Below are positions 11,833 through 23,586 of a stretch of DNA of 64,000 nucleotides, in pieces. Made by a program: the position numbers and the translations under genes. The notes below the pieces were generated by a model, which was given only the letters and a program-made list of their open reading frames with translations, made no database searches and was not told the DNA's origin. Every line of letters begins with the position of its first letter. Position 1 is the stretch's first letter. Source of the DNA: Phlebiopsis flavidoalba (Eukaryota > Basidiomycota > Agaricomycetes > Polyporales > Phanerochaetaceae); the NCBI GenBank assembly GCA_035772785.1, contig JAOCPU010000001.1, positions 62,001 through 126,000 of the forward strand, given 5' to 3'.

Positions 11833-12078
11833 ATGAGCACCTGGCGTGGCACCTTCACGTACGTCTCTTCATTTTTATGCTATTTTTTGCTGCGTACTCA
11901 CTCTCATATGGCTTCGTCAAAATCTGACATGGTGTAATAGTTTCAACAAGTACTCCCAGATCGCCGCACGGGCACTCCGCTCGTCGCTCAAGGAGACTGA
12001 GCGCGTCGCCGCCGAGAAGCGCAGCGCGACCATTCTTGAGGTACCAGGAGTTGGAAGGATGGTCAGGGTGGACAGCAG
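11833..12078 (+). CDS. ATP15: Mitochondrial ATP synthase epsilon subunit
   Basis: Small subunit of the F1 central stalk, normally 60-75 residues. Exon 1 encodes MSTWRGTFT and ends at a GTACGT donor; after the TAATAG acceptor at 11940 the next exon reads FNKYSQIAARALRSSLKE, ERVAAEKRSATIL, then after a small frame change RYQEWKDGQGGQQ before a GTATGT donor at 12079. The MSxWR start, the A-RALR-SLK helix and the RYQEWK-G block are diagnostic of fungal epsilon subunits. The last coding exon beyond 12079 was not found, so the 3' end is unresolved. It is a nuclear gene for a matrix-side inner-membrane complex. Confidence 0.8.
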
Positions 12079-13507
12079 GTATGTCACTGCTCTCGTTAAT
12101 TTCTTGCCCCCGAGGTGTTGCCCCCGCACCCTACTTCTCGAGTCGGTATTACACCATGCCGTACGACTTCGTCCAACATTCGCCACCGACAAATGCTGCT
12201 GTCTCCGTTGAACAAGGCGACACACCGATTGCATACCCCCCTCGCCTGCGTATTTCGTAAGCACCAGCTCGGTGTTTTGGCAACAACCGCGGCTGTGTTT
12301 GCGTCCGCGCTTTCACCCACAGCGTTGCTCAGTCATCACCGCGTTCCACAAATAATGTGCCCGAGTCTCCTGCATATCTTGCTGCCCGTACCTTGTACCA
12401 CTTTGAACCGACGCAATTTCATGTGATGCTGACCGATTGCTTCTGTCCGTAGGTCACTTGACCCCGCCAGTCGAGAAGGACACCACGCCCAAAGCTGTCT
12501 AAAATGCCACGCACATATCACTCTCGTGGGTCGACAATAGACATTCCTTGACTGCTGCATTTAGCTGGTAAATGTGTGCCGGTCACAATCCACTCGCCGT
12601 TTCACCCCACCGTTGCCTCTCCTACACCGAACAATGCAGGACATGGCCTGGTTTCGAGGGGTGAGGATGGTTTGACGCGTGCCATTTGTTTAGGTGAGAG
12701 ACTACATGCGAGCCGAGCTAACTTTAGGATGCTCACTTCTCTCGGATCTCGTCGCCGCGTATCTCAGGAGCTCAAACCTCTTTCTCTCAGACAGCGGCCC
12801 CAATGTTTTTGCCGACTGTATACAACACTGCGCACTTGGCAAACGCAAGGACGGGGATCATGAACTCTGAACGCGTTGATCCCCGCTCTTGACCTTGATC
12901 TTGCACTCAAGCTGTTTCGTTTCAGCTTCGTTTGTTTTTACTGCACTTTGACGTCTTTTATGTGACATTCGGAGTCTACTCCATAACGGCCAATCTCTTC
13001 TCACTTGCGGTCCAATGGGCTATCGCTTTTCCTAGTTACCTTCCTATTCCAGCCTGGGCTGCAGACAGCGAGGTCCGCACGGTGAGTCACTTTGGACGGG
13101 TTAGGGTCGAAAGCGTCTCACGCGTTGGCAACACGTTCAGACCTCGTTGCAAGCGAGAACCGCGAGCGACCTGAGGATGACCAATAGCGGCTATAGCGAG
13201 ATGAACTGTGGCAGGCCACGCCCTCGTAGGGAGCAATGAAGCGGCCCCGCGGCGACGCAGGACATGCGGGGACGTTGCCTTATCCGGCAAAATGTCACGT
13301 GAGAGCCGCGGTTTTCGAGCAGTACTTTTGCCCTGAGTGCGCCCTGCCCGCCTTGTCAGGCTTCCTCGTCGTCCCCCTGCCCCCCTGCTGCCCAAAAGCT
13401 CCTCCGAGCGATTTTTTTCGTGCCTCCCCGCAGTGAGTGGCGGCCGTGCTTGCGTTGGGCGGACTCGAGCTCACGCGATGGATCTCAGATACACTAACGA
13501 TCTCAAA
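12079..13507. other. Region between ATP15 and the zinc-knuckle gene
   Basis: About 1.4 kb without a recognised gene. The first part probably contains the missing last exon and 3' region of ATP15. The segment 12890-13480 lies upstream of the CNBP-like gene and probably contains its promoter and leader. Open frames here show no conserved motif. Confidence 0.35.
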
Positions 13508-14626
13508 ATGGCCGGGCGAGGATGCTACAACTGCTTGGCGGTTGTGAGTGCTTCTGTCCCTCGTCGAGTACCACACCGGACAACGGCCGTCGCTTCCCAC
13601 GTTTCCGAGACTCTATCGCCCAGCATTCGCCCGTGATTGGACCCCTGCGAAGGCGTCTACCGCAGTCTCGGTCGTGAGGGCTTCGAGTCTTCGCCCGAAA
13701 ATCCTCTCTGCGATCCCATCGCCGCCCTGCGCGTTCTCGAAGCTGACACGCCACTCTTTTCTCAGTTTTGGCCACCAGGCCGCCAGTTGCCCCAAGAGCC
13801 AGCCCACTTGGTATGCCCTACCCAGCACTGTTCCTTGTCATCGCCTTTTATTCATCACCATGTGTTTTTGTGATTCAGCTACAACTGTGAGTCACGTCTC
13901 TACTGTGCCTGCGTTCTGTCACTCAGCGTTCATCAGGCGGTGCGGAGGGCCATCTCTCGAAGGACTGCACGCAAGAGGCCAAGCCCAAGACCTGCTACAA
14001 GTGTGTGGCGCGGAGGGTCACCTTGTGAGTCCCTGAAAGATCGTCACCGCGCGTGTGATCCGTATTCATATGCCGGTAGTCGCGCGACTGCACTGAGGCC
14101 TCAAGCGCCGAGTCCCGCAGGCGTATCCGGTCGGCCAGGAGTGCTACCGCTGCTGGCTGCGGTCAGTAGTAGGCCACATTGCGCGTGCGTGCCCTAACGC
14201 GTCGTCGAACGGTCCCGGCCGCGGCAACTTCGAGCTCGTTCAACGGCGGTGCGCAGAAGACATGGTGAGCGCGTTGCCATTTTGCGCAAATGTTCAAATG
14301 CTCACACGGTAATCAAGCTTTCTCCTGCGGAGGCGTCGGTCACCTTCAGCGTGACTGCGTCCAGGGCCCCAAATGCTACAACTGCTCCGGCATCGTATGT
14401 CTGCTTATTTGATGCGCGTATGCTGCGTCTGACCGCAACTGCACAGGGCCACATGTCGAAGGACTGCACTCAGCCATTAGCCTCAGCGCCGTGCGTGTAT
14501 ATAACTGCGGATCTGAGGGGTGCGTCTCCATCTTCCATCTAACTTCACGACATCTAACTTCCGGCCCCCACAGTCACATCTCTCCGACGCGAGTGCCCTA
14601 ACGCCGCTGCCAACGAGGGTGCCTAG
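13508..14626 (+). CDS. CCHC zinc-knuckle nucleic-acid-binding protein (CNBP/GIS2 type)
   Basis: Single-stranded DNA/RNA-binding protein; fungal members such as GIS2 and BYR3 bind mRNA and act in translation. MAGRGCYNCL at 13508 begins the first knuckle. Seven knuckles can be traced, split by introns and frame changes: CYNC..GHQAASC (13520-13790); YNC..GEGHLSKDC (13880-13970); CYKC..AEGHL (13990-14025); CYRC..VGHIARAC (14135-14200); CFTCGGVGHLQRDC with its first Cys lost in a frame change (14325-14365); CYNCSGIGHMSKDC (14380-14470); VYNCGSEGHISREC (14500-14600). It ends NAAANEGA with TAG at 14624. An RG-poor but Gly/Asn-rich linker (SSNGPGRGNFE) follows knuckle four. Seven knuckles matches the family's usual number. 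At least five introns interrupt a roughly 170-180 residue protein. Confidence 0.85.
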
Positions 14627-15879
14627 ACGCGTTTGCATTTCTGAACAAGACTCCAGGTTTTTTTCTTTGCAGCAAGAACTTGTACCATGATCTCCGCAGA
14701 GTGTAGCATCTCACGTATCTCTCGCTAGTGTAAACTCGACTAGTCTTCTTGTCGTGGCGCTTTAACGGAGTTGTCCACCTGCTTTTTCCCCTCTGTATCA
14801 CAATACACCCATCGCAAACCGCTCTCTCGTCACGTTCGACGCTGGATTCTTGGCTTCTGTTTGACTCTCATAAGGCGGGTATTCGCAGGATCGAATAAGC
14901 GCTGCAAGCACCGGATTGTGGATGTGGTCGTGGAGGTTGCGACCTGTTCGAGTGGCAAGTTCGGGGGGTGTTTTTTGAAAAGGAGTCATTGCAATCTATG
15001 GTGGGATGATAATATCCTCCTCCCCGCTTCATACAGCATCTACGTCTGCAGATGCTTCAGCAAAACCATAGCAAGAGTTGGTGTCAAAAAGAAGTTTCAC
15101 CATACCGGGACAGATTTGTAGCAAAAAACCCAATCATCACTCAGTCGCCCCTCGCCCCTGGGCTTCCATCCATTCATGAAAGCCAGACCTGTCGTCTGAA
15201 GATGTGAATGTGCGAAGGAGATGTGCGGGAGCTAAGCGCATTCTCTCTCCATCAGGATACAGCGCGCCCTTGTTCCACGCCGCCGCCGCCACAAGCCCGA
15301 TTGAAAGAGTGGTCTGAGGTGTTTCCCCAGAATGGCGGTATCTAGTGGGCAGGCTCATCTGGATCTCAACGATTCATATATACGAGCTCAATTGCAAGCT
15401 TCATACTCTCCTGTTCGCTGGTTCTCAGTATATGAGTGTTGTAACCTCGGCCGTGCCTCTTGCCATCATCCACCAACTGACTCGATGTCCCTGCATAATT
15501 ACAGTTTCGCGGCGCTCGGAAAAGTCTGTCGGAAATCCGAATCTTGCAGCCGTGTGGGCCGGACGAGAGACTTTTCGAACTGAGGTCGAGACGAAAGTAG
15601 CGTCGTTTTGTGCGCTATGATCGGACCAATAACCTGCCGCCCGCCTGACAGTTGGCACGCACAACATACGCGCGAAGGTGGGCCATAAAAGGCAGATTTG
15701 CGCGCTGCCGCCCCTTAGCCGCGCGCAGAATTGGCCTCAAAATAATCTACGAAATATTCCGGGCAGCCCGGGGGCGGCAGCCTGTGAGATAGCGGGCATT
15801 CCCTACGCGACATAACACCACCACTCTTCCTCTCTCATGGCCCTCCCCGTCCGTTCGTCGTACGTCGCCCTCCGAAACC
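14627..15879. other. Region between the zinc-knuckle gene and COX5
   Basis: About 1.25 kb. A 73-residue minus frame (15358 to 15137) with GLVAAAAWNKGALYPDGER looks protein-like but matches no family I know and has no convincing upstream exon. The last 200 bases are GC-rich promoter or leader of COX5. Otherwise nothing is recognised. Confidence 0.35.
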
Positions 15880-16779
15880 ATGCAAGCCGCTACGTCCTGG
15901 CGCGTCCCTAGACTCGCTCTCCGTGCCACGACGCGCCAACGTCGGCGGCGTCCGCGCCATCGCTGCGACGGCGAACTCAATCCGCTGCCCAAAGCGCACC
16001 CTCCACTACGATCCGCTTCCACCGTCATCCCCGCTGTCGCAACGTCGAGGCGCAGTGGGAGCGCCCTCCTGTTCCCCCCCCCTGAGAGCAGCTCTCCGTG
16101 CACCAGCAGCTTCGTTGGATATTCAGAAGAATGAATGGAAAACGCTCTTCCATTGACGATAAGAATGGCTGGTGCGTATTGATTTTTTCTAGGCCCGTGC
16201 TCCTCCTATAGCTAGCCCGGTTTATGGCCCAGAATGCGAATACCCTGCTCGCTCGAAAATCTGGTTGTGACAAAAAGTCTTATGAAACCCCTTTCAGCGT
16301 TACTACGTTGCGTTCGGGACCTCACGCGACCCCGCAAGCCCGTCAGCCCGCCCGGGCCACCAACAACTCTACAAAATCTTCATTGCTACCCTCGAGTACT
16401 CATTGGCCCCCGCAGCGGGTGGTATCTTCCTTGCCGTTCGACCTCTCTCAGGGTACTTTCACTATTCGCTCTTCCCGGCGGCCTCTAGTCGCGCTTGTCC
16501 GCCGCGCGGAGGCACCGGGACCGCCCCCGCAAAACCAACCACTGACATCATTTTTTCTTCGCGCGCAGCACCCACCACCGCCCCAGGACGATCAACGAAG
16601 AGTGGGAGGAGAGCCGCGAACGCGATTGCGCTCGAGAAGAAGCTGGACCCCATCACCGGTACGCGCACCTTTGCGTTCCAATGCCCCCCGACCCGCGTGC
16701 TGACCGTGGCGCCGCCACACGACAGGTATCGCCTCCGAAGGCCCTACTCAGGAAAAGGGCTTCGTAGACACACAAGTAG
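15880..16779 (+). CDS. COX5: Cytochrome c oxidase subunit 5 (mammalian subunit IV homologue)
   Basis: Nuclear-encoded subunit of respiratory complex IV. The start at 15880 gives MQAATSWRVPRLALRATTR, an Arg/Ala/Ser-rich stretch typical of a mitochondrial presequence. Readable blocks: LSVHQQL (16090), LDIQKNEWKTLSIDDKN (16115-16165) just before an intron; AYYVAFG-like sequence around 16300; TKIF, then AAGGIFLAVRPLSG (16405-16450), the single transmembrane helix start; TINEEWEESRE then NAIALEKKLDPITG (16590-16660); an intron; GIASEGPTQEKGF and, with a one-base shift, VTHK before TAG at 16777. Length and order match fungal Cox5 (about 150-170 residues). Several indels, including at the C10 run near 16075, break the frame. 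Confidence 0.8.
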
Positions 16780-18059
16780 ACTGCCGTGACGTTGTGCGGA
16801 TGTAAACATGGATGTAGACCTCTTTTCGCGGCGGCGCGCGAGGCAGCTAAGAACGGTAACTCGGAATTCCTCCTGCGCGCCCGTGGGCCGGTGCCCATTC
16901 GTATTTACACGGGGCCCTGTCCTTCGAAGGAACACTTGACTCTCTCTTCTCGCCCACGCTCTCAATGTCTCCAAATAAACTAGTCTGGTTTTTCGCTAAT
17001 TTAAAATGTCGTGACATTTTTCGGATCAACAGAAGAATTCCCATGCGGGAGGCTGCTCGATGATTGCAAGGTTTCAACGGAGTTTTTTATTGCATTTTCC
17101 TGGTTCAAATGCTAACACATAAATGCCACGAGCAACATTGCATACATGACGTCGCTGTGGCATCATGCATCCCGGCTAGGATGCCGTGATTAGGTTGCAA
17201 TGCATCCTGAATTTGAGTATCTGGAAATGAGGCTAAGTCGCATGACTGCCACAAGTTGCGGAGGTATGAGAATTGCGGTGGGTATTCCAGTCATCCTTGA
17301 AAGATAGCACCGTAAAGACAGGCAAGAAACACCAAACGAGAGGTCGACGATGATTTTGCCCAAGTGATGGAGAAGGACCTCGCCGACCTGAAATGGGCTC
17401 GGAATATCTCCTGCTCGTTGAAGTGGATAGACGAATAACCAAGAGAATCGAGAGTTGGAGTCGTTGGATGGGTAGACCGTGTGCGATTACGGCGTGATGT
17501 TGAATCTTTTCACGGAACCCAGCGTCGAGGGATCCAAAGTTTGTGCAGATCCTCGAGGAGCAGGGAGCAGAAAATATTCATGCTGTAAAGATCGCGGGGC
17601 TTCTTGCTGGGGTTTCGTCAGTGGATTCAAAGATGGCAGCCATGGGTGCCGGTGAGGAAGAAAATCGAGGAGCTTAGGATCACACACACAAAACCGCATC
17701 GCGATGCATCTCTTTTATTCTATCTGCGTCAACGTTCGCGAAGGAGCCGTCGTGAGTTCAAGGTCGTCCACGGCCTATGGGACCATGGTCCATGATGGCC
17801 TCATAGCGAAATGCGTTCCGTCTTGTCCACGAGTGTTATCCTTGATGAGAGACGGATCCGTGTGGGCGCGACGTGTAGGAAGACATGGACAGGATATCAT
17901 AGAGTAAAAGAGTGTCCTAGTGGTGGGTGGGTCTCAGGCGGTGCCCGCTGTAGATGTAGTAGGTACTTGTTACAGTAGACTGTGATGGTGGTGTGAGAGG
18001 AGTAGATGAGTTCGCCTGGCGTGTTTACTGGCTCAGGACAGTTTTGTCATTCTTAAGGT
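16780..18059. other. Region downstream of COX5, no gene recognised
   Basis: About 1.3 kb. AT-richer sequence at 16970-17230 fits a 3' region. Minus-strand open segments at 17442-17233 and 17699-17487 and plus-strand segments at 17604-17907 have no recognisable motif; some may be downstream exons of the unidentified minus-strand gene that follows. Confidence 0.3.
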
Positions 18060-18900
18060 CTAGATGGCGGATATTTCGACTAAGGGGTTCGCCATAGGCT
18101 GGGAGCGAGCGAAGTAGGAGAGACAAGAGAGGTGGTGGCGGTCCCAAAAGGGGAGGTCGGAGGTTGCTGAAGCGGAGGACTGGCCTCCGGCGTTCTTGCT
18201 CTCAACCTCTTCCATCACTTTGTTCGCCTCGATATCCTGTAACATCCTGGCCTCAAAAGTCCACATGCTATGGCCGCAGAATACTCTCAACGTGCTCGCA
18301 CACTCTCAGCTAGGTTCTTGAAGGCCTTGTCCTCGTGGATCCGTAGGGGGTTGTTAGTGGCAACCGCCGTCGACTTTCCGTCTCAGACGCTGGCTCAATC
18401 ATTCGAATGGCTATCCTCGCTCTCCCTTGTAGAGGGCGACTGTCTGGCGTGTTGTATCGTCTCGATTGAGCTTGTGACCTTCCTGAATCCTCGAACGGTG
18501 ATCCACCCAAGTGTCGGACGGCTGGCCCATGTGCGGACAAATATGGAGGGAATTTTTGGTGTCAGAAGTAGCGGCGTATCTGGCTCTTTGATTCGACGGC
18601 GCAGCTATTCCTTATAGAAGAGACTAACTGTTTTGATACCGTGGCCGAAATCCAACAGCGCTGTCCAGCGGTGGGCCCCGTCGACGTCGAACACGCCAGG
18701 TGGCCGAAACCTCAGCACAGTCTTCAGAATGCGCTGTGGAGTCCGGAATTCCTTTTGGACACTGACGGATGGTGGGTGGTATCAGTATAACTCTTCTGTG
18801 GTTCTTCTAACCACATCATGCGCAGATTTTGTCCGTTGGGATAGTTGTTGTTGCACACGGCCGGGCACTAGCATACAGCCCAGCCAGCCCATGACCCGTG
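18060..18900 (-). CDS. Unidentified minus-strand gene, probably real
   Basis: Reading the minus strand from about 18770 across frame changes gives protein-like segments: RILKTVLRFRPPGVFDVDG followed by AHRWTALLDFGHGI (18755-18630), TWVDHRSRIQEGHKLNRDDT (18515-18455), TVALYKGERG (18445), NPLRIHEDKAFKNLAESV (18355-18300), VESILRP, then FEARMLQDIEANKVMEEVES (18255-18200) and a stop at 18060. The charged helical C-terminal part suggests a coiled region. I do not recognise the family. Frame changes between segments match the error pattern of neighbouring genes, which is why I favour a real gene over chance open frame. Its start is not located and the ends given are approximate. Confidence 0.4.
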
Positions 18901-19256
18901 TCGTCCAGGGACACTCGGAGACATTCAAGTACGTCCCTTATTATGATTGTTTGCTGTGTTGACCATTTCACTGTGCAAGATTCATATGAGCACATTCTTT
19001 CATGCCATAACTCAAAGACCTACCTCCCCGCCTCCCGCCTCTCTGGTATTGATGGCGGGAGTGACTGTCACGCGTCACGTCACGGGGACGTTCGAGCCTG
19101 TGGTTCAATGTCAGAGTTGCAGCAGCCATACGAAGGTCAATGAGCTGTCTGGTCTCTTGATTTGTAGCATTGGCTCGAACGTTTTCTTTGTGGTACGCCG
19201 TCCAAGTGGGAATGTTCGACCCAAGCTGGACACTTGCACTTGGTAGCTCCAAAGCC

Positions 19257-19610
19257 AGTTACTCTGGACGCGCGCGTCGGCCGTAGCTCGAATGTGGCAT
19301 ACTTTTATTGCGAACAGAGCAGTGGTGGATTGTATTAAATTTGGAAAAGGAGGTGGCTTGGTCTTGCTTGTTCTTCGGAAGGCGGCCCAATGTTGTCTTC
19401 TGGGTTCACGATCGAACTTGCGCATGGACTCGACGAGATCGTTGTACTCACCTTGATGACTCGCAATAGACATGCGCTCGTATTCCCTCTTGGCCACGAA
19501 AGATTGAGGCCTACAACGGGCTTTGCTGAGTGCAGGGTGCGTACTGTGTTGGCAGAGACTATCCTCAGTGCGCGCGCCTTGATTCCCCGGCTCAGTTGCG
19601 CCCTTCCCAA
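19257..19610 (-). CDS. Hypothetical protein, possibly mitochondrial
   Basis: Two overlapping minus-strand frames appear to belong together. From 19610, MGRAQLSRGIKARALRIVS continues to HSAKPVVGL, an Arg/Ser/Ala-rich start like a mitochondrial targeting peptide. After a frame change near 19500 the other frame gives AKREYERMSIASHQGEYNDL, VESMRKFDREPRRQHWAAFR and RTSKTKPPPFPNL. Charge pattern and continuity look like coding sequence. No family is recognised, and targeting is inferred only from composition. The stop is not certain. Confidence 0.3.
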
Positions 19611-20964
19611 ATACAGCCGCCCCCTATCCTGCCGACAGATTCTTCAGATGGCATGCGACTTCTCGTGCTTCATTCAACCTTAACTCACTGAAGTGGTCGA
19701 CTCCGTCTGCCATCCTCGACCACTCCTTACACCCTCTTTCTTTCGCCTTCTCCTCCATCTCTCGTTGCCCGCGCTCGTGCTCTTCCCAATACCGTCGCTC
19801 TCTCGCCCAAAGCCAACCAGACTCACCAATGTCATCTTGCCGGGTCAGACCTTGCAATGTCCCTCATTCATCATCTCGAATACACCCTCTCCCTGTCTCC
19901 TGCCAGCCATCACAAATTCCACACTCCACGGCGCACCTAGGTCCTCCACCTCCGTATGACTCTCTCATGGTTAGCAAACAAAGTTCTCTTTCCTCAGGTC
20001 TTGATAACTCATAGGTCGATAGCAAACGGTGGATCGCCGATACACCGATCGTCCAGTGCGATTCCGACCGAGAGTCTTGCGTTGGTGAGAGGTTTGTTCT
20101 GGGGAGGAATCTCTATGGATGTTGATGTGCTTCATACTTCGATGTTCGGTGGCAGTCGGACATTCTTGAGGTCGATGAAGACGCGCCGTCAAGCTTTGAA
20201 GTTGAAGTTCCGTCACCCAGCCCTACGGTCATATCTTCATCACAATCTACTACAACTGCCGTGTCTTCGCGCGTTTCTATTAAGGGCGTCCGCAGAGGCC
20301 GTAAGATCTTGGTGCGTACCACACTCTCGTTCGGAGCTTTAACTAACTCTCACCACAAAGCACAAGCTCACACTCTTCTTGTTTGCACAATGCCGGCTAG
20401 GACGTCGCCCTCGTTCGGTCATCAACGACGGTACTAAGACTGGCTTGGATCTTCTCAATTCGTGAAAACTGGTATTTCGTCTTGCTCTTTGCTCCATCAC
20501 ACTCGTTTCTTGCTGTTTCTTGCTGTCTTGCTCCCATATCACGCACAACTTCACATCTTGAGTGCTTCCGTCTTCGCTTGTATCATAGTAGTCGGTCAAA
20601 CTTCTTGTAGATTGTCTTCTTGTCTTGTATTTTCTTGGTGCACGCATAGCATATCGCACGAGTAATAGAACTTATCGCTGTCGTACATAGTTGAGGGGCG
20701 TCGTCGTCGTCGTCGTCGAGACGCGTCACGTCGTGTGAGAACCCGCGAGTTGTTTGTGCTTGTTAGGCTGTGTTGGCGCCTCCACTGCGCCGCATATTAT
20801 TGTGGCAAAAACAGGTCTAGAAGGTAACAAGTTCAAGGAAAGTGAGAGACATGTGCCTAATTACTCTATGCTTGAAACTATTAATACTGCTACTAACGAT
20901 ATCTGAACATTGTAAAATGACTGAAAGGGGAACTCGATTATAATGCTCAAATGACCTCATCCCC
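19611..20964. other. Region without a recognised gene
   Basis: About 1.35 kb. A CT-rich stretch at 19690-19810 may be a promoter. A plus-strand region at 19829-20345 reads as Ser/Pro-rich segments (a PPPPYDSLM string near 19940 and EVDEDAPSSFEVEVPSPSPT at about 20170-20230), possibly part of a disordered protein. A short (CGT)n run lies near 20700. None of this supports a firm gene call. Confidence 0.3.
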
Positions 20965-23131
20965 CTACGACGCCAAAGAGCTGAATATCCGTTGAGCTAA
21001 TCCAAGTAATGAGGTGGCACGCGTAGCCAAGATATATACGCCAAGTCCCAGTCCAAGCGATAGCCTAGAAGCTGTCATAGATGACGAAGGCTCTGCATAT
21101 GCAAAATCAGTATGCCACTCATGAACGGTTAGACAATGACACTCACCCTTGAATGGAGCCCGAGCAAGATCTACCACCTCCACTTCCCTTTGATCAGGCC
21201 TCGCGAAGAGTATCCTTCCGCTGAGTTCATCCCACGCCACCGCCTCGAACTGGCGCGCTCCGCCTATTTCCAAGGGAATATCTCTCACGGCGTCTTCCGA
21301 ATCCCGGCACCACGAACGGCCTCGGAAACTCAATTCTCCTCTGTTCGGCCATGAGCTCATCGCTATGGTACCGATGCAAGCTCCAGACCGAGTCATGAAG
21401 CATGCGGTCGTATGACGAAGGGGCAGTCGTCAACAGCGAGCGGCGTGTGCCAGGGTAGACGCGGTAGCGCAGCTTGTTCTCTGAGGGCTGCTGCTGCGGT
21501 ACACGGTGCGGTTGCGCAGTCGTACCGCCAGTGGGATGCGCGATTGCGAGGTGCTTCATCGTCCACTTCGAGATCTGAATAGTCGACGAATCGCGGGAAG
21601 AAAGTCATCCGCATGAGGGCTTCCTCGCCCGACTGTGGGTGACGACTGCGGAAAGAACGCGGTGAGGGGTGTCGGCCTCGTGTGCCCCTCAAGCCACTCG
21701 GCGCGTACACGGGGGTCGTCCTCGTATAAATTTGGCAGGCAGGGCTCGGTGACCCAAATGTTGTCTTTGGCCATTGCGGCGCTTGTGAAGAGGTGTTCGG
21801 AAGGCGCGATGACACGCTCTTTCGGGCCTCTAAAATCCGAGGTAGGCATGTCGATCAGTTCGAAGACGGTCAATGAGCCTCTCGAGCTGCTTGGAGGGAT
21901 GGCAATCTCGCGAATGACGAGTATTTGGCGTTGGTGAGGGAGTGGTCGGACGGCTTTAATGCTATGAGTCTGACAAGGCATCAGGTACGGCCCTCGTATT
22001 TCGTGAAGGATACTTACATATTGATTATACCTTGTATAGGGTCGTATGTGTAGTTTAGCAGCTTTAAAAGTACCTGGTTCGAGTGGCTCGATCATAATCG
22101 TGTTTGAGCCTCGGACTACAGTAACGACAACCTGATTGGTTGTCTCGTCGACACATACATGGCTCAGTCCGTGGGAGGACCTGATCATTTGTATGGACTT
22201 GAATATCTTGCCCTGCAACGGGAGAAAATACCTTTCCCAGACTTCGGATCCGAGAGGAAATTGCGGATCAAAACCACCCAGTTTTTCAAGAACGTCTTGA
22301 TGTATCCGTTCTGTATAGACTTCCCATTTCATCGGGAAAGCGGGAGTAAAATCCCTGTGTGTAGGATATTCCGATACATTGATCCTATGACATGCAAGAT
22401 AAATGTGTGAACGTTGGAAAACACGAGATGCGTACCCTCTTCGACGGTGAGCACGCGATATAAATGTTCTCTTAGTATATGTGATTGACAGACTGCGTCT
22501 GCCGTGTATCGTGAGCCACTTTGCCTTGATGTCGTAAGCTTTCGTGTCGGTTCGTATTTGCGCGATCGGGCAGACCTGCTCCCTCCCGTGCATGCATAAA
22601 TGATAATCCGCCAATCGTGCTTGAACTCGTCCGATACGGACGCGAGCAAGAAGTGTCCCCCCGAGACATGGTCATCTCAGCGACATAGCCCTCCAATGCG
22701 TCAAACTTCCACCGTTCCGTTGCTGTGGTGGGTTCTTCCAAATTCTGTGAAGCTCATATGCGCGAATAAGAACGCCTTCGGCTTCATGACCCGTAATCGT
22801 CTCGAGATTATAGCGTGGACAGAGCGGGGGTAGAGGTAGGGTTGTGCGAAGGAGGAGGCGCCGCCAGATGACGGACTGGCGACTAAGAGAGTTGTACAGC
22901 TTGCTCGCCTTTGTTTGATGTAAGCTGACTGTTGACGGCGCAAGGGACACTACACGGGATACTACGCACCTGGCGCAAGGCAAGTAGATCCACCACATCC
23001 AGGTAGTTAGACATGATCTCGACAAGGATGTCATTAGACAGGGCGTCAAGACTTGCTTTCCTTCCCTTTCGTGTCGCATTAAAAAGAAGGTAGATGGATG
23101 GCGGAAACCGACTCAGAAATGTCGCAGACAT
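20965..23131 (-). CDS. F-box protein, about 600 residues
   Basis: Likely substrate adaptor of an SCF ubiquitin ligase. The start at 23131 gives MSATFLSRFPPSIYL. The F-box reads LDALSNDILVEIMSNYLDVV then DLLALRQ (23055-22980), just before a GTGCGT intron; the next exon gives SKLYNSLSRQSVIWRRLLL (22900-22850). A long second part (352 open residues, 22614 to 21559, plus flanking exons) contains DVLEKLGGFDPQFPLGSEVW, VCVDETTNQVVVTVVRGSN and FELIDMPTSDFRGPKER, a beta-rich region that could form a propeller-like domain but has no clear WD or Kelch repeat. Introns lie near 22010 and 22420. A stop lies at 20965. Such F-box proteins are abundant and poorly characterised in Agaricomycetes. Confidence 0.7.
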
Positions 23132-23586
23132 CTAGAGTTTTTTAGTTAAAGAAAATGTGACCAGCACTTGAAGGAGGGAATGAGTGAAACCGGGGAGAGA
23201 GAACGATGCAATGGCTTACTTTAACCGGAGTGGCAGTTGGGTGGCGCTATTACAAGGTTCGCGTGCCATGGCAATGCACAAAGGCATATTGTTGTGCTCA
23301 TCCGGTCTTGTTCCTTCAGGCCTGTAAACGAAGTCACTGCGAGGAGGTCACTGACAAAGATTACCATTTCTGGATAAACGTCTAGGTTTTTGTGTGTTTC
23401 GAACATCGGTACATACTCAGTGTCACTTTCGAGTGCGAGAAGTAAGTCGACGGATTAGGCCCTGTGTTCCTGAGTTGTGTCCAAGTCGGGAGTTGCAGAG
23501 CAAGAAGTGGCCAGAACCTTCCTTGAAGCGAATTAAAGACTGGATCAAGCCCACGATTTGCGTCTGACAAAGTGTTCATGTATAGA
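23132..23586. other. Intergenic region between two minus-strand genes
   Basis: About 450 bases between the stop of the metallophosphoesterase and the F-box start. Minus-strand open segments at 23579-23382 and 23406-23221 show no motif. It probably holds a 3' region plus the F-box promoter. Confidence 0.35.
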
